Assembly: GCF_001949145.1 (NCBI RefSeq)
Contig: NW_019091382.1
Coordinates: 592,012-656,011 of the forward strand
DNA: 64,000 nt
Origin: Acanthaster planci
Taxonomy: Eukaryota > Echinodermata > Asteroidea > Valvatida > Acanthasteridae
Reading direction: 5' to 3'
The notes beneath the pieces are model-generated. The model was not told the DNA's origin. It did not search any database and saw only the letters and a list, made by a program, of their open reading frames with translations. Within the stretch, counting starts at the first letter, position 1; every line of letters begins with the position of its first letter. Positions 11,501-20,500 of the stretch are shown here, piece by piece. The translations under genes were made by a program, and so were the position numbers.

Positions 11501-14500
11501 AGTCATATCTAAGTGAGCTGCACAGAATTGATCTCGTCCAGTTCTTTCTGAAAAGTAAAACATGGTTTCCTCAAATGTGCGCTGGCACTGTAGCCTGAAG
11601 CTCTGAAGAGATCCAGTGAAAGGAAGACAAAGATATTTTCAGGTTTAGCAGCGGGAGGAAAAAACCTGTGAAAGATATTCTGGGGGAATACACAGAATTG
11701 GGTAGGGACTGAAAAGCATGTCAGTCTGGATGAGAATCGAATGCGGGTCACAGAAGTGGAAGGCAAGGGGAGTACCACTGTACCCACCTGACTCCCCTGT
11801 GGACGCAGAGGAAGTTTTTTTTTTGACGTACATGTAGCACTGTCCGTAACCAGCTGTAAAGTCCAAACAAGAAAAACAATGAATTTTTAAAAGGTTCTGC
11901 AGCTGAGCGTCACCACCTGTTTATGCAATGGTTTCTCCCTGTTAGAACCTTGTCCCCAGGGCTGTCGCCTGGCTCTGACATGCCCAGATGCAAGTACCGG
12001 TGGAGCGTTCCACTCAGTGAGGTGGAGGTGGTGGAGCCCTCCGGGGAGGGAGGGACAGAAGTGGAGGTGTCCCAAGAACCTGGGAAGCTGACCATCACTA
12101 CTCAGCAGCAAGCTGAAGAACATGGTAACTAGGCTTTCAAATTCCACAAACTAGAGGCGATTCACAAAACAATACACCACCAAGAGGTAGTCCGTTTCCA
12201 AGTTTACAGTCCACAAAAGCATGGCTGCCTTGCTGCAATTTGCATTTTGAGTGTAGGTCAGTAGAAAACTTAATATTTCAAGTTCCCTGTGCAGAGTCAG
12301 CAAATGGAATTTCCCATAATGCACTGCACAAACTAGCCTTTCCGTGGCAACCTCTTGGTGGTGCACTACATTGCAAATTGCCCTTACCACGTTTTTGACG
12401 GAAGAGGCCGGCCTGTGGGTTGACTTTGAAGACCGTCCGGCCAGCTGCTTGGTTACTGCTCTCTCATCAATTTTCTTTGGGTTTTTGTCAGATTACACGT
12501 ACACCGGTTCGGCAAGACAGATGTACCAAGAACGGAACGACCTGATGCACGACATGGCTGTCGTCCGACAAATCGGCGCTCTCCTGTCCACGCTCAAGGT
12601 AAGGAGACATTAATCCCACTGGCTATCTAGAAATTCTAACATCGCCATATCTGCCCAGCTCTGTTATCTTCAAAATGAAAAGGTGTATTACATCACTCGA
12701 AATTCTTATGAACTTTTAACTGGAATGTCCAGTTGTAATCTGCTCCTAGCGGAACAATAGAGGGTGTGTGTTTTTTTGCTACTCACCGCATAGGCGTGCC
12801 ATGAGGCACCCCAAGTGTATGCGCGTAAGTGCATGTATATGCATGTTTGATGCTGACCACGCCTAGTATGGGTAACTAATTTAGTCCGGCATGTATGGTC
12901 TTGGCATACACGCAGAACGCGTGCAAGAACCCGCTTGTAACCACCTGTCTTTCTTTTTGCCGATTGGGGGTGCACTGCGGGTAAAAAAAAACAGCACTGT
13001 GGAATTCATGGAATTCATCTACCAAGACATTCATGAATATTTATCTTTTTATAAAGTACACGTATCTAGCATTATTGCTGCCAATTGTGCTCAATCATTA
13101 TTACCCCCGCTCACTGCATCTATAAATATTTCCCAAACCATCTCACCTCCCGGGGGGGGATTAAAGATTTCAGGCACAATCAAAAAATTATTAAACACTG
13201 CCAAAAGTTACTTAGGAAACCTCACCAAAGTTTCTTCGTCCATTTAAGAAACGACTTGAAGAATACCTGAACCCTCATTGGACATTATGCTTGAATTTTA
13301 ATGTCAGGGCTCCTATGGCACATTGACGAAAGACGACGTGGAAGACTGGGCCGAGATCATCCAGAAACTTATCTACAAGAAGGGTCAGGAGATTAAGCAA
13401 GCTGATGTCAGCAAGATACAGCTGTCACTACCAGCTGTAGCCATGTAAGTCTGGATACCAGACCACAGCCACTGCATAAGGCCCCCCAAAAAAGTCTCGG
13501 GTTTCTGGTCAGGGGCTGGCTCCAGCAGTGGTTTGGCGACGTGGCTTTTTTTTTCTGGAAATGGCACACAGTCGTTTAAGCAAGTTGGCAGCTTTTGGAC
13601 ATCGTTTTATACAAAATGAAAAACTTGTTATATTGCTAACATGCCGGTATACAACAGACGCTCTGACCAGAAACTGGAGACTTTTGGGGGGCCTAAAAGG
13701 GGCTTTTTTTTGGCCCAGAGATGTTTCTCAAGCCTTGATGTCTGTGATGTCTGGCTTCAGACTTGGTGTCATGAGGTAAGTCCACTTCATGCTTCAGCAT
13801 TACCTTTTGCAGGGTAACTTCACAGCCTAGGCTTCCAGTATTTGCACTGTTTGTGAACACCAAAGGCTTCTAAATGACACAAATCATAGACTTCGCTGTT
13901 GAACTAAAGCACTCATGTGGCTCAACCTCTGATAGGGAACTGACACAAGTTTTGCCTTTAACTTTCCACCCTTTGCAGGGATAAACGAGTGACCTTGGTG
14001 TTCGACGCGGTCAGCTCCAAGACCAGGTTAGACTGGGTAACTGCCCTGGAAACAGCCAAGCTTGCCTTGAGTAAGTTTTCAGCTCAATAACTGCCAGCCA
14101 ATTCCGAGAAGATTTGAGGATATTCAAACTCAATTCGTTGTTGTGTTCGTAGGAAAGATCGCAAAGCCGTTCAGAGAACGTCACAACAGAGCTGACTCCC
14201 GTGGGTTGCTTTGAACCCATTGTAAGCAGTAAATCTTTTAAAGTCCAGCGCAGTGAAAATGTGCCCCTCACTGTATCAGTCAACAACTGTTCTGTGCATC
14301 AGAAAAGACTTCGGATTTCATTTGCATCATTTGGGAGGCATGTGCCCTAGTGGTTAGGGTTTGTAGCTTCTGATCAGAGGGTCAGGGGTTCAAATCCAGC
14401 TGATGGCAGCATGTTGCGATCCTGGGCAAGTCACTTTATCCCTATATACCTCTCTCCAGCCAGGAGTAAATGAGTACCTGTGAAGGGAGACATGCTAGTT

Positions 14501-17500
14501 TAGCCGTTTGTGCCGAAATGACAGCACCAGGCTAGTATACTCCCCGGGGAGCCGAGATGGTTTCAGGAATGTTCAGATGATGTGTGAGCCCAATGTGCAG
14601 GGACCTCGGAATGGTTTGCTCGATAGAGGGCGCTTTACAAGTGCTTGTTATTATTACTATTATATTCTCGAATGTTTGTTGGTCTGATTGATTTGATCAG
14701 AATCCCACAACAACCCTGGATGGTACACTTCGGAGGACAGCGACAGTGCTCACACTGAAATGAACTACGGTGTACCCCTCCTCATGAAAGCCCTTCCTGT
14801 ATTCACTACCAAGCAGTCAGCAAAGGTACATTGTAACCAACTGTCCAATTAATGCGCCAATTTAGACAGGTGGAAGGCGAGGAAAGAACTACCTTGCCAA
14901 CCCGACTCCCCCACGAATTTGCTTAAAGGTTCGTAATATCCAAATTCCATGGAAAGCAGAGCGCTGGCTTTCCCTTTCACCAGCCCTGCACGGGTACAGA
15001 CGTGTGCCAATTCATTGTGTATGTTCCTAAATTCAAGCATCGCACCAGTGTTAATAGTGTATTGGTAACTACATAATAAACTCACTTGTTTTGTCGGAAA
15101 AACTTATTCATGCACTTGTATCTGTCAATAAAGTTGACATTTTACAATAAAAATTGAAAACCTTGACTGCCGAAAATGGGAGAACCACACACTGAAACTA
15201 CACTAAAGATGACTTCAGTGGCAGATGATTGAGTACTTATTCTGCAATTTTATTGGCAAACTGTTCGCGTTTACAAGTCACCTGTATTATCCACTAGTGT
15301 CTGTTTTTTGCTTGTAGATACACTGTGCGGTCTTGTGTCCCCTGGAACCGGCCTTTTCCCGCAGCCGGCGGAAACGTACCTTGGAGAGCGAGGCCACCAG
15401 GAACTGTCTGTGGGTGGTCAGTTCGGACAACAAGAAGTCTTACGTCAGCGTGGTCAGCTTCCAGCCCCCCTCGCCCAAAATCCTGGAGACGTTTGAGCTG
15501 GGCGAACTGCGGGTGCTGTGCGCAGAGTGCGTGCCAGGGGTCACCCGGTCCCTGGGGGGTGGGGAGGCAGGCGCCCCAGGGAGGAGCTTCCGAGAGAGCG
15601 TGCGACGGAGCGAGTTCTGCTTGATGAAGCCGACGGTGTGGCTGGGTACAGAGAATGGCAGGTGGGTTCAAAGGTCAAAGTTTCTGACCTAAAAGTGGCC
15701 CATGCAGAGTTGCTGCCATTACCAAAGTCTGTCCATCTAACGAGCACAGGTGGAGACCTAGACCTTACTTGAGATAAGATTCAGATCTGTACAAGTCCAA
15801 CACATTAGTACTGGTACCTGCCATAACACTCGTTCATTAGTACTGGTACCTGCCATAACACTTGTTCATTAGTATTGGTACCTGCCATAACACTCGTTCA
15901 TTAGTACTGGTACCTGCCATAACACTTGTTCATTAGTATTGGTACCTGCCATAACACTTGTTCATTAGTACTGGTACCTGCCATAACACTTGTTCATTAG
16001 TATTGGTACCTGCCATAACACTCGTTCATTAGTACTGGTACCTGCCATAACACTCGTCCAAATAATTGGCAACATTTTCCTCAGAAGTTTCCAATCTATT
16101 TGCCATTCTTCTGATGAAGATATACTTACAATAACTTGCTTCACAACATTCCCTGCTGTGTATGAAATTATTCCTCTGTAATATTTTAACTCCCAATCCA
16201 ATCAATATCAGCTAGATTTTCCTCTAGCCTCAACTTAGATCATGTCTGAAACATTCTTTGGGAAATACAACTGTTTCTATTGTTAGCGTGTCTTCGCGTA
16301 TGTCTAACGGAGCCTAGACCTCGCATGAGATAACAGATTTGAATATGCAGCCTCAGAAGGACTCCTCCTCTTACTCGGTCATATGTCACTTTGCCTCAGT
16401 CATTACAATCAATGCTCAGCGTTACAATTGTCCAAATTTAGTCTTTGCTATAAATTTTCCGCCTACCTGTAGGATAAGCATCTATGAGGCCAGCCAGACG
16501 GACAAGAGCCAGTGTTTGGTTAGCTTTAAGGTGCCTCGCGCCGTCACGTCCATGAAGTACCTGAACAATCGCATGTTCCTTGCCCAGCAAGACGGCACGG
16601 TCCTCATATACATCAGAACTGAAGGTTAGTCGCTTCTTTTTTGAGTGGCGCTTTCAGGGATGCGAACTGGGGATTTCTTAAAGGCAGGTAGACATTTTAG
16701 CTCGGAAGTCCTGGAAAACCTTGAGAGAGAGCGCGAGGAAATGTGTCAGCTTTTAGAGGTGGGAGGAAATTGCCAGAATGATATACAAGGGAAATGCACA
16801 GAAGTAGACAGGGACCCAAACGCAATCCACATCGGCCTGGGTGGGATTCGAACCCAGGTTCCTGAGGTGGTCTGCACCACCTGACTCTCCAGTTTTGAAT
16901 GGGGGAGGGGGTTACTTTTTATTTTGATTGAAGAGTTAGAACTGAGAGAATAGCACGAATCACTGATGGACATGAAAAGGATACATCTTGGGGGTAATTT
17001 CGTCAGGTTTTTAGATTTTGTGCTTCAAATTAATCAGAGTACTTCCCCCCGTTTCCAAAATTTTCAACGGTTTAAAAAGTTTAGCTTGTGAGACAGCTGT
17101 TATGTAACTCCACTTGCATAGGAGTCAAGGACTTCTGGGGATTGATCCTTGGGTGTGATAAAATGATGTATTGCCCCGGCTTGTGGACCTAGGAAAAAAC
17201 ATACATTTGAAATTTATTCCCCTTGGATGTGAAATGGTAACTTGGATACTGAAGGAGTGTTAATGTTCACATTTCTTTAACCCCCTTTCCTCTACCTCAC
17301 GCCCTTCCACAGAGGGTGAATGGAAGGTGAAGGAGCCCAGAATATCGGAGCTGGGTTCACATCCAGTCGTGGCCCTCCTTGCCGTCAAGCAGAATATGTG
17401 GTGCGGCTGTGGCAACCAGATCCACATCATTGACACAGAGAGCGAATTCTCCCAGGTGAAATTCTTTGTTGCGTCCTGTAGGGAGATCAAGATGATTATT

Positions 17501-20500
17501 GAAGTTGTTTGGAGTTTGTGGCAGAAAAAGTAAAACAGAACATGTTCATGGGGGGAGGTGTTACTGAAAAAATGAATCCATTTTGAAATTGCTCAAAAGT
17601 GTGCCCAACACCCTTACCTTTGGTTCGTCTTTTGGAGTTCATCCTTTCTGAAAGTTTTGGGATATTTCTTTTCCAACTCACTATACCTAGACTGACTTTG
17701 AAGTCCACCAGGAACAGAATGAGAGCATACAGAGCATGGTGGTGGCCGGCGTGGGCGTCTGGGTAGCCTTCCAAACCTCTGACATCATCCGCCTGTTCCA
17801 TACAGAGACCCTGCAGGTGCTGCAAGATATCAGCCTGGCCAGTCCCATTGGGAGGATGGTAGCAGGTTGGTAAATGGGAGAGGAGGGGCTTGGTAACTTA
17901 ATTGGAGGGAACACGGGCTTTAAGCAGTGTAGGAAGCTCAGTTGGAGTGTGGTCATTTTATTTTCATCATTAGGGTCATACAATAAATTTGGGGTCTTAA
18001 AGTGGCATTTTTTGTCCCTTTAACTCCTAACAGTAACAGAGTTATTGGAAATACGGTTGAAATTGACTTAGAACCATTTTCCTACTTTGTATTACTTATT
18101 CACACATGGGAATTGAATATGGGTAATTCCAGAAATTAGGGGTCCAAAAAGTCAAGTGTGACATTTTCNTTGCATTAATTCATCATTCTTGGAAATTAAA
18201 AAATGTGTTCTGAGCTTACACACACAAAAAATGGTTCCCTTATTTTTGGAATTTTCCATTTTTTTCTTAATTTCTAAACATAAAAACTGGATCCCAAGTT
18301 GACAAAATGACCTATTAATATCTTCTAACTTGAAAAACTGTACAAATGGGGTTTTTCCTTGCTTCTTTCCATCAAGGCCTTAGTCCCAAATCCCAAACCA
18401 TCTTCCAAAATGTCCACTCTGTTCAAGTCACCCACCTGCTGGCCTGCTATGGCTCCCTGTGGGTGGGCAGCAACCTGGGCATCTTGGTCAACTTCCCCTT
18501 GCCGCGGTTGGAGGGGGTGCCCCTGGTCAACGGGCCGGCCATGGTGGCCTACCACACCCACGGCGGTCCAGTCAAGTTTATGCTAGGCCTGGAAATCAAC
18601 CGGCAGAGTGACCGAATCCATTACTCATCCAAGGACGACATCAACGAAGGTAAAAAGCTTGCATGATTTTAAGATTTTTTGTCTGGAGGGATTGGTTCAC
18701 TTTTGAAAATTACCCCGGAGGTTATGTGCATCGGGATCAGCCTTGCACAGGTGCATAGTCTGTAAAGTTACCAAGCCCAAAGACAAACCACCTCAAAAAA
18801 ATGGCAAACTTTGAACAGTGATCACTGAGCATATAGAAAAGGACCTCATAAATCAGAATGTCTATCTTAGCATTCAAAAAGCCATCTGTTTTATACCGTA
18901 GGTGGCACGGTTTGTTCAAGAGGCTTCATTTGAATAGGCAAAAGACTGTCAGTCTGTGCTTAACCCTGCACCTCCCTGCAAAACGATGTTAGGGAGAAAT
19001 GTCAAATTATGCTTGAGGTAACTCGATGTTTCAAAGTTAAACAGGATTCTCTGGGGTACCTTGAGGTAAACCCTAAGTCATCCCTCGTTCAATTCTGAAT
19101 TCTTTCCACACAGTCCAAAGTCTAGTCCTCCCACTAGGGTTTCTAGATCAAGCTTGAAAAGAATTGCATGTCTGTTCCCAGGAAAAAGTCCTGAAATTGA
19201 CTCTCCCTGGTGCTATCTCAGGCTGTATTTTGACGGCACCCAGTATTTTCGAAGGAACTGTAAAGTCTTACTTGAGAATGTCAAGATTTACTTAAAAAAA
19301 GTGTAAATTTTGAATGAGCCAAACCTGCCTGTCCCAACCTCTTTCCCATGGGTATGATCTTGCCGCGCCATGTTGGTTTCCACCATGCCTTGCGTGATCT
19401 CAAACCTCTGGTATTGTATAATTTAAATATTCCACTCCGGTGGAATGTTGCTATGTTGAATACTACGGGATCCACACAAAATGTTCGGTACAGCAGTCAT
19501 TTGGTATAGCTATTTTCAATCGCAAACACAGGCACCCATTCCGAATTCCAGCCCATATTCAAACGTGTGCTGGCCAGCCCCACAAATTGTTTCGGTATGA
19601 GAATTTGGGGTCAAAATCTACACGAAAAATGAAAAAAAAAAAAATGGAGAAAAAAAACTGTATTATTTTAGTATGTTTATCTCAAGTTTTCCTTGAGTCG
19701 TTGCCTAAAAACTGCAGGTGACATGTAGGTACAGTTACGCTGGTTCCCGTAGGTTAAACGACACTTTAACAAATGAGCAGGGCTAGGCACCGGTACCATT
19801 CAAATACTGTAGCGTTACAGGTGCAATTATGTCTTAAGTCAGCAACTAAATGTCAGGCAAGCATATTTGAAAAATTTCTTTGAGTCGAGCAACAAATGCT
19901 AGTGTCTATCTGTGCATTTATTTCCTGGTTTGGTGGTTTTAAAGCTCAAATCTGCCGGCTTTGTCATGCAGGATTTTCCACACCGTCCAGAGTTGCTAGT
20001 ATTGCATAGCATACCGATACACGCATAGTGCAGGGCAGCCAGTCTCCACGGCCGCCCACTAACGATTCAGACTGTGCCACGTGTTGGTCGTTATTCTGTC
20101 GTGAGTGCGATTTTCCCCAACGTTGAGTTATTTATCATTGGAGACAAGGGGGATATTCAGTATTTCTGAATGTTCAGTATAGCAGTGTTCATTATAGCAA
20201 CGTTCAACTGTATTTGGGATACTTAAATTAGGACTTTTGTCAGTCTGTTTGCGTGTGACGCAGAGTTACACAACTGATATGCAATAGAATACATGGGCTT
20301 GAGTGTGCAGCTTTGAAAAACATGCGCGATTGACTTCACGTTTATGTACATAAACATAACTCCTGAATAGCCAGTCAATATCATTTTTGTATACCACACG
20401 ATCAGGGGCTAGTGAAGGAACGCGCACGCAGCCCGTGGAGTCAAAGTTGTTCCCGTCCCAGTCTCTTTTGGCCTGTCCTCAGGACAGGTGGACAGATGGC

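Noticed and set aside
13014-13290. Lys/His-rich frame ([19 protein letters not shown]) looking faintly like a LINE or integrase fragment
   Set aside because: No diagnostic motif in order, and the frame shifts within the stretch; it lies in an ARHGEF10-like intron.
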